A DNA stretch of 15,029 nt from an uncultured Clostridia bacterium (GTDB taxonomy: Bacteria > Bacillota > Clostridia > TANB77 > CAG-508), in assembly GCA_904419095.1 (NCBI GenBank), contig CAJFQT010000024.1:1-15029 (forward strand), in the 5' to 3' direction. Under the pieces are notes generated by a model. That model was not told where the DNA came from. It searched no databases and worked only from the letters and a program-made list of their open reading frames with translations. How positions within the stretch are numbered: position 1 is the first letter of the stretch; each line of letters starts with the position of its first letter. This document shows positions 8,831 to 15,029 of this stretch, piece by piece. The position numbers and the translations under genes are program-made.

Positions 8831-10363
8831 TTAAAATATTCTTCTTGCACCTACATAATGTGTATTATAATATCCAGAATTTATAGTATCTGTTGTAACA
8901 CCTCTAGACGGATTTGCGGCATGAACAATTCTTCCTCCACCTGCATATATTCCGACATGATTTATCGGTGAACCAAACATTACTAAATCTCCTACTTGTA
9001 AATTTGCTCTACTAACTGCTGTTCCATTTGAATATTGGCCTGCTGCTGTTCTACTTAATGAAACACCAAAATGTTTATATACATATGATGTAAATCCTGA
9101 ACAATCAAATCCGCTTGGAGATGATCCACCATAAACATATGGATATCCAAGAAATTTCATCGCATATGCTAATACTTCTGAACCTCTTGATGAAGATGTT
9201 GAATTAGGTGCCCCTGCTGAACTTGATGTTGAGTCATTTTGTGTTGTTGTAGAATTGCTCTGTGCATTAGATTCTGAACTTTGACCATTTGAAGAATTAG
9301 TTTCTGTTCTTGATGTTGATGAACCTCTAGACGTTTCTTGTCTTGTATTTGATAATAAACTTGATGATATATAACCTTCTCCACCATCAAATGTTATTTG
9401 TGACCATCCATTTTGTTCTGATATAACTGTTACTTGTTCATTAATAGCTAATTGTGTAACTATACTTGAGCTTTTGTCTGGATTACTTCTAACATTTACA
9501 GTTTGTGAATTTACATACATAGTTTTTGTTTGGTTTGCTGTTGGCTCTTGTGTTTCTGTTGTCTCAGATGCTTCTTCTGTATTTTCTGTTCCTGTAACTC
9601 CTGCAGTAGATTGAACTGGCTCTTGAGTTTCATCTACTTTTTGCAATAAAGAAAATCTAATCCATCCTTGATTATTTCCACTATTAACTAATACCCAATC
9701 ATTTGCTTTATCTTCGATTTTGAATGTTGAACCTTGTTTTAAATTTTCTACACTTAATGAATTTACCAAAGGTGTTATTTTCATATCTGTATCTGCTACA
9801 AGTTGATAATTTCCAGTCAAATCTTCCCCAACATTTGCATTTTCAGTATTTTCTGCTGTTTCTCCATTTTGATTTGTATTTTCTGTATTTGGATTAACTT
9901 CTCCCTGAGAAGCATTTTGTTCTCCTTCTGTCACATTATTAGAAGTTGTATTATCTTGTGCAGTTTGATTGTTTACTTGGTTTTCTGCTCCTTCTGTACT
10001 ATTATTTTGTACTGCATTATTTTCAGTTTCATTTTCTGGTGTTGTAGATACTTGTTCTGCACCTGAATTATCAGTAGTTGAACCTCCATTTTCAACATCT
10101 AATAAATCATTTCTTAAATATCCTGTTATCCCTTTATATCTAACTTGATACCAGCCATTACTTTCTCCAAGAATTTCAACTTCTTCACCTATAGAAATAA
10201 GTTCCAAGATTGTAGAATTTTCTGATGCTTGGTCTCTTAATCTTGCCGTTTCAACAGATACTTTACCTGTATCTGCTGCCATACTTATTGTAACAAAAAG
10301 CATTGTAAGTATCCCAACTACTGATGTAAACACTATGCTTTTTATTGATTTTCTACTTTTCAT
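8831..10363 (-). CDS. Secreted SH3b and NlpC/P60 peptidoglycan endopeptidase
   Basis: A 510-residue exported cell-wall hydrolase. Residues 1-30 are a Sec signal peptide (basic start, hydrophobic core, likely cleavage near SMAA). Three SH3b-like domains, expected to bind the wall, lie at about 33-91, 184-243 and 282-338; the middle one is the least typical. Low-complexity linkers rich in Asn, Thr, Glu, Gln and Ser separate them (95-182, 244-280, 340-392). The C-terminal NlpC/P60 domain (about 394-510) has Cys421 in FDCSGF, His469 in INHVGIY and His481 in IVHAANPS as the expected catalytic set. Such enzymes cut the D-Glu to diamino acid bond in peptidoglycan stems, in growth, daughter-cell separation or lysis; which one cannot be told. 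AAGGAG precedes the ATG and a good SigA-type promoter lies just upstream. comEC follows in the same transcript. Confidence 0.92.
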   Translation of the reverse strand: MKSRKSIKSIVFTSVVGILTMLFVTISMAADTGKVSVETARLRDQASENSTILELISIGEEVEILGESNGWYQVRYKGITGYLRNDLLDVENGGSTTDNSGAEQVSTTPENETENNAVQNNSTEGAENQVNNQTAQDNTTSNNVTEGEQNASQGEVNPNTENTNQNGETAENTENANVGEDLTGNYQLVADTDMKITPLVNSLSVENLKQGSTFKIEDKANDWVLVNSGNNQGWIRFSLLQKVDETQEPVQSTAGVTGTENTEEASETTETQEPTANQTKTMYVNSQTVNVRSNPDKSSSIVTQLAINEQVTVISEQNGWSQITFDGGEGYISSSLLSNTRQETSRGSSTSRTETNSSNGQSSESNAQSNSTTTQNDSTSSSAGAPNSTSSSRGSEVLAYAMKFLGYPYVYGGSSPSGFDCSGFTSYVYKHFGVSLSRTAAGQYSNGTAVSRANLQVGDLVMFGSPINHVGIYAGGGRIVHAANPSRGVTTDTINSGYYNTHYVGARRIF

Positions 10364-10414
10364 TTTATTAGCTCCTTATTATACTAAAATTACTATTTCC
10401 TTAAACTGCGTCCT

Positions 10415-10443
10415 AGTATATATTGTATTCAAAAAAAAGTCAA
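10415..10443 (-). promoter_or_regulatory. SigA-type promoter of the NlpC/P60-comEC unit
   Basis: TTGACT (10438-10443) and TATACT (10415-10420) on the minus strand are separated by 17 bases. The predicted start is near 10408, giving a leader of about 45 bases. The promoter begins just after the ppaC terminator, which supports a separate transcription unit. Confidence 0.75.
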
Positions 10444-10449
10444 ATCTTG

Positions 10450-10475
10450 AAAAATAGACGGAATATTGCCGTCTA
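10450..10475 (-). terminator. Rho-independent terminator of ppaC
   Basis: On the minus strand TAGACGG, a 7-base loop and CCGTCTA are followed by TTTTTC. The perfect 7-bp stem (10455-10461 with 10469-10475) starts 39 bases after the ppaC stop codon. Confidence 0.88.
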
Positions 10476-10514
10476 CTCTTCTTTAGTTCATTTTATTAAA
10501 TATTTCTTCATTTT

Positions 10515-11447
10515 TTAGAAATTTTTATCAATTACTGGTAATAATTGTTTCTTTCTTGAAACTACTCCCTCTAAGAAAATTCTATTGTTTTCTAATTTTT
10601 TATCAAAAGCTTTTTCTACAACATTTGCCTTATTTCCTAAAACAATTGCCTCTGAATTACTATTTAAAATATCTGTAATTGCAAATACAAATAAACCTAA
10701 ACCTTTGCTTTCAATCTCTTTACTTATTGCCTCTTCTATTTTATCTTGTCTTTTTAAAACATCATCTATACTTACTGTATTTACTTGTGCAATCACAAAT
10801 TTTTGTCCATCTTTCTCTAATGATTTAGCATCCAAGTTAATTAATTCTTCTTCTGAAAAATCATCTAAATCTGTTCCTGCTTTTAACATCTCTAATCCAT
10901 ATTCTTTAATATCTATTCCTGCTATTTTTTCTAACTCTTCTAAAGCTCTTCTATCATGATTAGTTGTAGTTGGTGATTTTAATAACAAAGTATCAGAAAT
11001 AATAGCACTTGCCATTAAAATAGCCTCTTCTTTACTTATTTCCAATCCATTTTGCACATATTCTTTATATAATATTGTACAAGTACAACCATATGGTTTT
11101 GCTGTATAATATAATGGTTCTGCTGTTCTAAAATTAGCAATTCTGTGATGATCTATAACACCAATTATTGAAGCATTCTCTATACCATCAACACTTTGTC
11201 CAAAATCATTATGATCTACTAATATTACTTCTTGTCCATCCTCTACTTTTTCAATAAGTTCTGGAGCCTCAATTTTTAAATAATCCAAAACAAATTGTGT
11301 CTCTTTATTAACATTTCCCAGTCTAGCGGCAAAACATTTAGTATACCCTTTCTTTCTATTAAATCTCTCCTTAATCAAACTAGAACATATTGAATCTGTA
11401 TCTGGATTTTTATGTCCAAAAATATAAATTTTATCACTCATTTTCAT
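10515..11447 (-). CDS. ppaC: Manganese-dependent inorganic pyrophosphatase (family II)
   Basis: A 310-residue family II pyrophosphatase, which splits pyrophosphate from biosynthetic reactions into two phosphates in the cytoplasm. The DHH domain shows GHKNPDTDS (11-19), VDHND (76-80) and IDHH (97-100), which supply the metal ligands. ISDT (149-152) follows. The DHHA2 domain ends with VSRKKQLLPVI, whose Ser-Arg-Lys-Lys set binds pyrophosphate. Length matches the family (about 309), and no CBS or DRTGG regulatory insert is present, so it is the simple form. AAAGGA sits six bases before the first ATG; a second ATG two codons in is less well spaced. It is a single-gene unit with its own consensus promoter and terminator. 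Confidence 0.97.
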   Translation of the reverse strand: MKMSDKIYIFGHKNPDTDSICSSLIKERFNRKKGYTKCFAARLGNVNKETQFVLDYLKIEAPELIEKVEDGQEVILVDHNDFGQSVDGIENASIIGVIDHHRIANFRTAEPLYYTAKPYGCTCTILYKEYVQNGLEISKEEAILMASAIISDTLLLKSPTTTNHDRRALEELEKIAGIDIKEYGLEMLKAGTDLDDFSEEELINLDAKSLEKDGQKFVIAQVNTVSIDDVLKRQDKIEEAISKEIESKGLGLFVFAITDILNSNSEAIVLGNKANVVEKAFDKKLENNRIFLEGVVSRKKQLLPVIDKNF

Positions 11448-11482
11448 TCACAATCCTTTCATTACTCTTTACTTTCCCGCCC

Positions 11483-11511
11483 ATTATATGTTTTATTTCT
11501 CTTTTTGTCAA
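11483..11511 (-). promoter_or_regulatory. Consensus SigA promoter of ppaC
   Basis: TTGACA (11506-11511) and TATAAT (11483-11488) on the minus strand, exactly 17 bases apart, form a full-consensus housekeeping promoter. The start should be near 11476, with a leader of under 30 bases. Strong constitutive expression is expected. Confidence 0.88.
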
Positions 11512-11534
11512 GGTATGAACATTAGAGATAAGAA

Positions 11535-11578
11535 TGAACCCAAATTATTAAACTTTTTTGTCTAATAATTTGGGTTCA
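11535..11578 (-). terminator. Long hairpin behind hslO, probable terminator
   Basis: A perfect 16-bp inverted repeat (TGAACCCAAATTATTA at 11535-11550, its complement at 11563-11578) has a 12-base loop and lies 46 bases past the hslO stop. On the minus strand the tail is TTCTTATCTC, U-rich but broken, so termination may be less efficient. It lies upstream of the ppaC promoter and could also be an operator or 3' stability element. Confidence 0.65.
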
Positions 11579-11624
11579 CTTCAAACATCTCCAAAGTTTT
11601 TTTATAATAAAATATTCTTAATTT

Positions 11625-12512
11625 CTATCTCAAGTCCATTTCTTCCAATATTTCAAATAATTCTCTCTGATTAAAATGATATTTTTTATTGCAAAAATGA
11701 CATACAAGCTCTGCTTCTCCGTCCTCTTCAATAATTTTATTAAGTTCATCCTTTCCTATTGTTGCTAAAGCCTCTGCCATATGCTCTTTTGAACAATCAC
11801 ATTCATATGCCAATTTACCATTTTCTTCTATAATTTTAATATTCTCATCACCTGTTATTTTTTTTGCAATTTCTTCTAATGTCAAATTATTATCTAACAT
11901 TCTAGAAATTGCACCTGCTTTAAATATTGCTTGTTCTACTTTTGAAATTTCTTCCTCTGTAGCATCTGGCATCGGTGTAATTATATACCCACCTGCTCTT
12001 CTTACTCCATTTTTATCTACTAAAACTCCTAAAGCAACAGCAGTATTTTTTTGTTCTGATTTAGAAAAATATTCTGCAAAATCCTCTGCTATTTCTCCTG
12101 AAACCAATGGACATATTCCTACATAAGGTTCTTTCAAACCAATATCTTTTATAACATTTAAATATCCTGCATTTCCAATAGCTCCACCCACATCTAGTTT
12201 ACCATCTTCGTTTAATGGCAAATCAACTTGTGGATTTGATATTGCTCCTTTAACTTTTGGACAGGAATTGGCTGTAACTATTATAGTACCAAGTGGTCCA
12301 TCTCCTTTTAATTGTATAGTTAACTTATCTTTACTTCCTTTCATTTCTGAGCCCATTATAACTGCCATTGTTAGAATTCTTCCCATTGCAGCTGTTGCTA
12401 CTGGACTTAAATCATGTATATTTCTCGCTTCTTCGACAATTTCTGTAGTGTTTGCACATACTACTGAAATTTTACCATTATATGCTAAAAATTTTTTTAT
12501 TTCGTCTTGCAC
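11625..12512 (-). CDS. hslO: Hsp33 redox-activated chaperone
   Basis: A 295-residue Hsp33. It is a cytoplasmic holdase that is silent when reduced and zinc-bound, and binds unfolding proteins when oxidants form disulfides. The N-terminal fold is recognisable by GRILTMAVIMG (44-54), LTIQLKGDGPLG (64-75), VGGAIGNAGYL (108-118) and the SGEIAEDFAEYFSKSEQ stretch (138-154). The C-terminal zinc switch is complete: CxC at 238 and 240 and CxxC at 271 and 274. Length is typical. The start codon is GTG (12510-12512) with AGGG upstream. An in-frame TAG lies a few codons before it and no ATG intervenes, so this start is well supported. A weak promoter and the terminator of the preceding operon lie upstream, so it is transcribed apart from the rubredoxin genes although it sits next to them. 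Confidence 0.97.
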   Translation of the reverse strand: MQDEIKKFLAYNGKISVVCANTTEIVEEARNIHDLSPVATAAMGRILTMAVIMGSEMKGSKDKLTIQLKGDGPLGTIIVTANSCPKVKGAISNPQVDLPLNEDGKLDVGGAIGNAGYLNVIKDIGLKEPYVGICPLVSGEIAEDFAEYFSKSEQKNTAVALGVLVDKNGVRRAGGYIITPMPDATEEEISKVEQAIFKAGAISRMLDNNLTLEEIAKKITGDENIKIIEENGKLAYECDCSKEHMAEALATIGKDELNKIIEEDGEAELVCHFCNKKYHFNQRELFEILEEMDLR

Positions 12513-12544
12513 TTTTTTCCCTACTTTCTATCTTTCAAATTTTA

Positions 12545-12572
12545 TATTTATTAATAAAAAATAATAATTCAA
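12545..12572 (-). promoter_or_regulatory. Weak candidate promoter of hslO
   Basis: TTGAAT (12567-12572) and TAAATA (12545-12550) on the minus strand are 16 bases apart, between the upstream operon terminator and the hslO GTG. The region is almost pure A+T, so chance matches are likely. Confidence 0.3.
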
Positions 12573-12579
12573 GTTTTCT

Positions 12580-12622
12580 AAAATTTATAAAAATGAACTT
12601 TAAGGAACATCCCCAAAGTTCA
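12580..12622 (-). terminator. Rho-independent terminator of the rpiB-tagO-rubredoxin operon
   Basis: On the minus strand TGAACTTT pairs with AAAGTTCA (12594-12622). Inside, GGGGA can pair with TCCTT including two G-T pairs, giving a stem of about 13 pairs and a three-base loop. A TTTTTATAAATTTT tail follows. It starts 14 bases past the rubredoxin stop codon. Confidence 0.9.
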
Positions 12623-12636
12623 CCAAACTCCAATTC

Positions 12637-12792
12637 TTAATCTTGTTTTTGGAACATATCTTTTCCAACTCCACAAATTGGGCATACCCATGTATCTGGA
12701 ATATCTTCAAATGCTGTTCCTGGAGCTATTCCGCTATCTGGATCTCCTTTGGCTGGATCATAAACATATCCACATGCTATACATACGTACAT
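12637..12792 (-). CDS. Small stand-alone rubredoxin
   Basis: A 51-residue rubredoxin, a soluble one-electron carrier with a single Fe(Cys)4 centre. The four ligands are C4 and C7 in CIACGY and C37 and C40 in CPICG. The other family marks are present: YVYDP (9-13), GIAPGTAFEDIPDTWVCPIC (21-40) and the GKDMF ending. Length (51-54 usual) is normal. A strong AGGAGGTG lies seven bases before the ATG, and the GATTAA end precedes an operon terminator. It lies 77 bases behind the TagO-rubredoxin fusion. Its sequence matches that protein's C-terminal domain at 28 of 49 positions by eye, which suggests local duplication. Its partner is unknown; rubredoxins in anaerobes commonly serve oxygen or peroxide reduction, but no such reductase is in the window. 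Confidence 0.97.
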   Translation of the reverse strand: MYVCIACGYVYDPAKGDPDSGIAPGTAFEDIPDTWVCPICGVGKDMFQKQD

Positions 12793-12799
12793 TTCTTTT

Positions 12800-12807
12800 C
12801 ACCTCCT
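12800..12807 (-). promoter_or_regulatory. Strong RBS of the small rubredoxin
   Basis: AGGAGGTG, close to the perfect anti-16S complement, lies seven bases before the ATG at 12792. It is good evidence that this very short frame is a real gene. Confidence 0.9.
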
Positions 12808-12838
12808 ACTAATTACTGCTATTTATATATTTTAAATT

Positions 12839-12867
12839 TTAATATCTAGTTTATAACATTTTTTCAA
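12839..12867 (-). promoter_or_regulatory. Possible internal promoter before the small rubredoxin
   Basis: TTGAAA (12862-12867) and TATTAA (12839-12844) on the minus strand are 17 bases apart and begin just past the tagO stop codon. They could give the rubredoxin an extra transcript. A chance match is possible in such A+T-rich sequence. Confidence 0.35.
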
Positions 12868-12869
12868 AT

Positions 12870-14105
12870 TTATTCATGTAATTCAAACATATCTTTTCCT
12901 TCACCACAAACTGGGCATACCCAATCATCTGGCAATTCTTCAAATGGTGTTCCAGGTTTTATTCCTGCTTTTTCATTTCCAAATTTAGGATTATAGATAT
13001 ATTTACATTGTATACATTCATATCTTTCTTTTCCTGTTCTTTCTGGAGAAAAGTTTTTATATCCAGAAGCTATTGCAACAATTACTATTAACAAGAAAGA
13101 TAATGCTTTCCATATTCCACTATCACATAAAATAACTGCAAAAATTCCAAATATTGCACTAATTCCATATAATATAAGAACTGCTTGTTTTTGATTATAT
13201 CCCCTAGCAACTAACTTATGATGTAAATGTCCTTTATCAGCTTTAAATACCGCTTTTATAGATTTCCCTCTAATCATCCTTCTAATAATTGCAAACACTG
13301 TATCAAATATTGGCAATCCTAACACTATTAATGGTAAAACAATAACTGCTGCAGTATATGTTTTTGCTGAACCTAAAATAGAAATTATTGCTAATGCAAA
13401 ACCTAAAAAATTTGACCCTGTATCACCAATAAAAGTTTTAGCTGGTGAAAAATTAAATGGCAAAAATCCTACTAATGCTCCCGCTAAAGCTGCAATTAAA
13501 ACTATTGACACCATTGATGAGCCATTAAGTACAAATATTATAAGTAATGACACAGCAGATATAACAGATATTCCAGAAGATAATCCATCTAGACCATCTA
13601 TTAAATTTATAGCATTTGTCACTATAATTATCCAAGCAATTGTTAATATAATAGATGTTACCTGATGTATTTCTGGAAAATTTAAAAATGGCAATGTTAT
13701 TCCATCAATTCTTATTCCAGCCACAACAGCTACAATAGCTGCTAGAAGTTGTCCTACTAACTTCGTCAATGGTTTTATAGTTTTTATATCATCAACTACA
13801 CAAAAAGCAGTAATAATACCTATTCCTATTAAAAAACCTAATAATTTTTTACCATATTCTTCAAAACTAAATAAATTAATCGACTGCTCCATACTCATTA
13901 CTATCAACAAGTATATTGTAGAAACTAAAAATCCTAAAATTACAGCTGGACCACCAAATTTAGGCATTGATTTCTTATGCATTCTTCTTTCATCTTTTGG
14001 AATATCAACTGCACCAACTTTTCTCGCTATCTTTATAGTATATGGTGTAGCCACAAATGCAACTACAAATGCTAAAATAAAAGCTATCGCAATATCTCCC
14101 CACAT
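12870..14105 (-). CDS. tagO: TagO/WecA-type sugar-1-phosphate transferase fused to a C-terminal rubredoxin domain
   Basis: A 411-residue membrane enzyme of the MraY/WecA family. It moves a sugar phosphate, usually GlcNAc-1-P from UDP-GlcNAc, to undecaprenyl phosphate at the inner membrane face, the first step of teichoic acid or other wall-polymer synthesis. About ten hydrophobic helices fill residues 5-348. Family motifs are MHKKSMPKFGGP (42-53), VVDD (103-106), NAINLIDGLDGL (164-175), FIGDTGS (225-231) and HLHHKL (293-298). MraY is less likely because of the TagO-like HLHHKL region. Unusually, after the last helix and a short basic linker the same frame continues into a complete rubredoxin (about 361-411): C364, C367, C397 and C400, with GIKPGTPFEELPDDWVCPVC and GKDMF. 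It should face the cytoplasm if topology is normal. GGAGGA seven bases before the ATG at 14105 decides the start over an upstream TTG. Confidence 0.93.
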   Translation of the reverse strand: MWGDIAIAFILAFVVAFVATPYTIKIARKVGAVDIPKDERRMHKKSMPKFGGPAVILGFLVSTIYLLIVMSMEQSINLFSFEEYGKKLLGFLIGIGIITAFCVVDDIKTIKPLTKLVGQLLAAIVAVVAGIRIDGITLPFLNFPEIHQVTSIILTIAWIIIVTNAINLIDGLDGLSSGISVISAVSLLIIFVLNGSSMVSIVLIAALAGALVGFLPFNFSPAKTFIGDTGSNFLGFALAIISILGSAKTYTAAVIVLPLIVLGLPIFDTVFAIIRRMIRGKSIKAVFKADKGHLHHKLVARGYNQKQAVLILYGISAIFGIFAVILCDSGIWKALSFLLIVIVAIASGYKNFSPERTGKERYECIQCKYIYNPKFGNEKAGIKPGTPFEELPDDWVCPVCGEGKDMFELHE

Positions 14106-14112
14106 AGCATAT

Positions 14113-14118
14113 TCCTCC
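14113..14118 (-). promoter_or_regulatory. RBS that decides the tagO start
   Basis: GGAGGA ends seven bases before the ATG at 14105. A TTG at 14120 opens the same frame five codons earlier, but it would overlap this site and has none of its own. The tagO start then lies 15 bases past the rpiB stop, consistent with translational coupling. Confidence 0.8.
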
Positions 14119-14120
14119 AA

Positions 14121-14567
14121 CTATTTCATATTTTCTTTTTCGATATCATTTATCATTTCTATTCTTTCTTGATATTTTCCACCTTTAAATTCTGTTCCTA
14201 TCCAATTTCTAATAATACAAATTGCTGTATTTACAGTTAGATAATCTCCCCCTAATGTAATAACATTTATATTATCATCTGCTTTAGCAAATTTTGCAGA
14301 TTCTTCATCATAAATTGATGCTGCTCTAATTCCTTTAAATTTATTTGCAACAACTGCCATTCCATATCCAGAACGACATACTAATATTCCTGAATCAGCT
14401 CTTCTCGCTTGTATTTCTTCTGCTACTTTTTTTGCATAAATAGGATAATCTGTTCTTTCCTCGCTATCTGTACCACAATCTATATATTGTATATCATTTT
14501 CATCAAAATATCTTTTTATTTCCTCTTTTAATTTATATCCTCCATGATCTGCTCCTAAAGCTATCAT
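14121..14567 (-). CDS. rpiB: RpiB/LacAB-family sugar-phosphate isomerase (divergent)
   Basis: A 148-residue protein of the ribose-5-phosphate isomerase B family, which interconverts ribose 5-phosphate and ribulose 5-phosphate in the pentose phosphate pathway. GADHGGYKLK (5-14), ERTDYPIYA (37-45) and the catalytic-Cys region GILVCRSGYGMAVVANK (60-76, Cys64) mark the family. It departs from E. coli RpiB in three places: CGTG is CRSG, the HNDxNV segment reads DDNINV (so the active-site His is Asp), and GGRHQxR reads GGKYQER. Similar variants exist in the wider RpiB/LacA/LacB group, so the exact sugar phosphate is uncertain. The ATG at 14567 is chosen because GGAG lies eight bases before it; GTG codons at 14576 and 14570 are badly spaced. 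It heads the operon with tagO, whose ATG comes 15 bases past its stop. Confidence 0.88.
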   Translation of the reverse strand: MIALGADHGGYKLKEEIKRYFDENDIQYIDCGTDSEERTDYPIYAKKVAEEIQARRADSGILVCRSGYGMAVVANKFKGIRAASIYDEESAKFAKADDNINVITLGGDYLTVNTAICIIRNWIGTEFKGGKYQERIEMINDIEKENMK

Positions 14568-14575
14568 CACAATCA

Positions 14576-14579
14576 CTCC
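14576..14579 (-). promoter_or_regulatory. RBS that decides the rpiB start
   Basis: GGAG is eight bases before the ATG at 14567. The GTG at 14576 overlaps the site itself and the GTG at 14570 is only five bases away. RpiB proteins normally begin a few residues before the xDHxGYxLK motif, which fits the ATG. Confidence 0.7.
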
Positions 14580-14626
14580 ATTTCTTTCTACTTATAATAT
14601 CTTAAAATTAACTTTCATTTTTCATC

Positions 14627-14655
14627 AATATATCACAAAAGCTCATATATTACAA
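14627..14655 (-). promoter_or_regulatory. Promoter of the rpiB-tagO-rubredoxin operon
   Basis: TTGTAA (14650-14655) and TATATT (14627-14632) on the minus strand have a 17-base spacer, and a TGA before the -10 gives the extended TGn form. The leader would be about 50 bases. It is divergent from the rpsT promoter. Confidence 0.55.
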
Positions 14656-14694
14656 TAAATTTTACAAATTTATATATGTTTTTTCTGTAAACAC

Positions 14695-14723
14695 TTGCCA
14701 AATGAGAAATATTATGCTAAAAT
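14695..14723 (+). promoter_or_regulatory. Promoter of rpsT
   Basis: TTGCCA (14695-14700) and TAAAAT (14718-14723) are 17 bases apart, with TGC directly before the -10 (extended form). The start near 14730 leaves a leader of about 48 bases before the S20 start codon. Confidence 0.75.
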
Positions 14724-14777
14724 ATTCTATGTTATTAAACACGATTAAAGAATTTAGACTAAGAGGAGGTGCAAAAA

Positions 14778-15029
14778 ATGCCAAATATCAAATCAGCTAA
14801 AAAAAGAGTTAAAGTAATTGAAAAGAAAACTTTAAGAAATAATATGATAAAATCTGGATATAAATCAGCAATAAAAAATTTTGAACAAGCTTTAGAATCT
14901 GGAAATATGGAAGAAGCTAAGAAATTATTCTCAGAAGCTACTAAAAAAATCGACCAAGCTTGTACAAAAGGTGTTATTGTAAAAAACACAGCTGCTAGAA
15001 AAAAATCTAGTTTGTCAAAAAAATTAAAT
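14778..15029 (+). CDS. rpsT: Ribosomal protein S20 (partial, 3' end outside window)
   Basis: The only rightward gene, open from the ATG at 14778 to the right edge (84 codons, no stop). The protein is Lys-rich and helical and matches bacterial S20, an early 30S assembly protein that binds 16S rRNA. It begins MPNIKSAKKRVKVIEKK and later has the conserved KGVIVKNTAARKKSSLSKKL region. S20 is usually 86-88 residues, so only a few codons should be missing. GAGGAGGT precedes the ATG by seven bases, as expected of a highly expressed gene. In many Firmicutes rpsT neighbours holA and comEC; here holA is absent between them and six other genes intervene. Confidence 0.96.
   Translation, partial: MPNIKSAKKRVKVIEKKTLRNNMIKSGYKSAIKNFEQALESGNMEEAKKLFSEATKKIDQACTKGVIVKNTAARKKSSLSKKLN

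Noticed and set aside
8831..10363. Low-complexity Asn/Thr/Ser linkers in the NlpC/P60 protein as possible phase-variable repeats
   Set aside because: The linkers are compositionally biased but contain no exact tandem nucleotide repeats that I can see.
12643..12849. Plus-strand frame across the small rubredoxin
   Set aside because: It is the complement of the rubredoxin gene; its repeated Cys and Trp come from reading the opposite strand.
14759..14989. Minus-strand frame opposite rpsT
   Set aside because: The plus strand encodes an unmistakable S20 with its own promoter and ribosome binding site.

Overview
The window is about three-quarters A+T and uses the standard bacterial code with strong AGGAGG-type ribosome binding sites. 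It carries Hsp33, a family II pyrophosphatase, ComEC, a BofC-like protein, rubredoxins and a class III signal peptide of the GITLIALVITIIVLLILAG type. Together these point to an anaerobic, low-GC Clostridia-like firmicute, probably an uncultured gut lineage. The lineage is an inference from gene content; no rRNA or taxonomic marker is complete here.

All genes but one lie on the minus strand, so transcription runs right to left. At the right edge rpsT (ribosomal protein S20, incomplete) is read rightward from a divergent promoter region. Reading leftward from there, rpiB, a TagO/WecA-type glycosyl-1-phosphate transferase and a small rubredoxin form one operon closed by a strong terminator (12594-12622). 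The transferase ends in a second rubredoxin domain, and the separate 51-residue rubredoxin behind it is closely related to that domain. Next come hslO (Hsp33) with a long hairpin behind it, then ppaC with a consensus promoter (TTGACA-17-TATAAT) and its own terminator. A secreted SH3b/NlpC-P60 cell-wall hydrolase then starts from another good promoter and is followed 44 bases later by comEC.

The left part is more accessory: a membrane-anchored BofC-like protein, an unassigned radical SAM enzyme, a divergent Rel protein, and the start of a large prepilin-like protein with an RCC1-type propeller that runs off the left edge. The Rel protein has every (p)ppGpp hydrolase residue I can check, but its synthetase active site is degraded and the usual C-terminal zinc-finger region is missing. 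A terminator at 2253-2289 separates rel from the RCC1-like gene.

Most products act at the cell envelope or in stress physiology: the lipid-linked sugar step of wall-polymer synthesis, peptidoglycan cleavage, DNA uptake, alarmone removal, redox-controlled chaperoning and pyrophosphate removal. The most unusual items are the TagO-rubredoxin fusion with its partner rubredoxin, the apparently hydrolase-only Rel, the pilin-RCC1 protein and the unassigned radical SAM enzyme. No tRNA, rRNA, CRISPR array, transposase or phage gene was seen.
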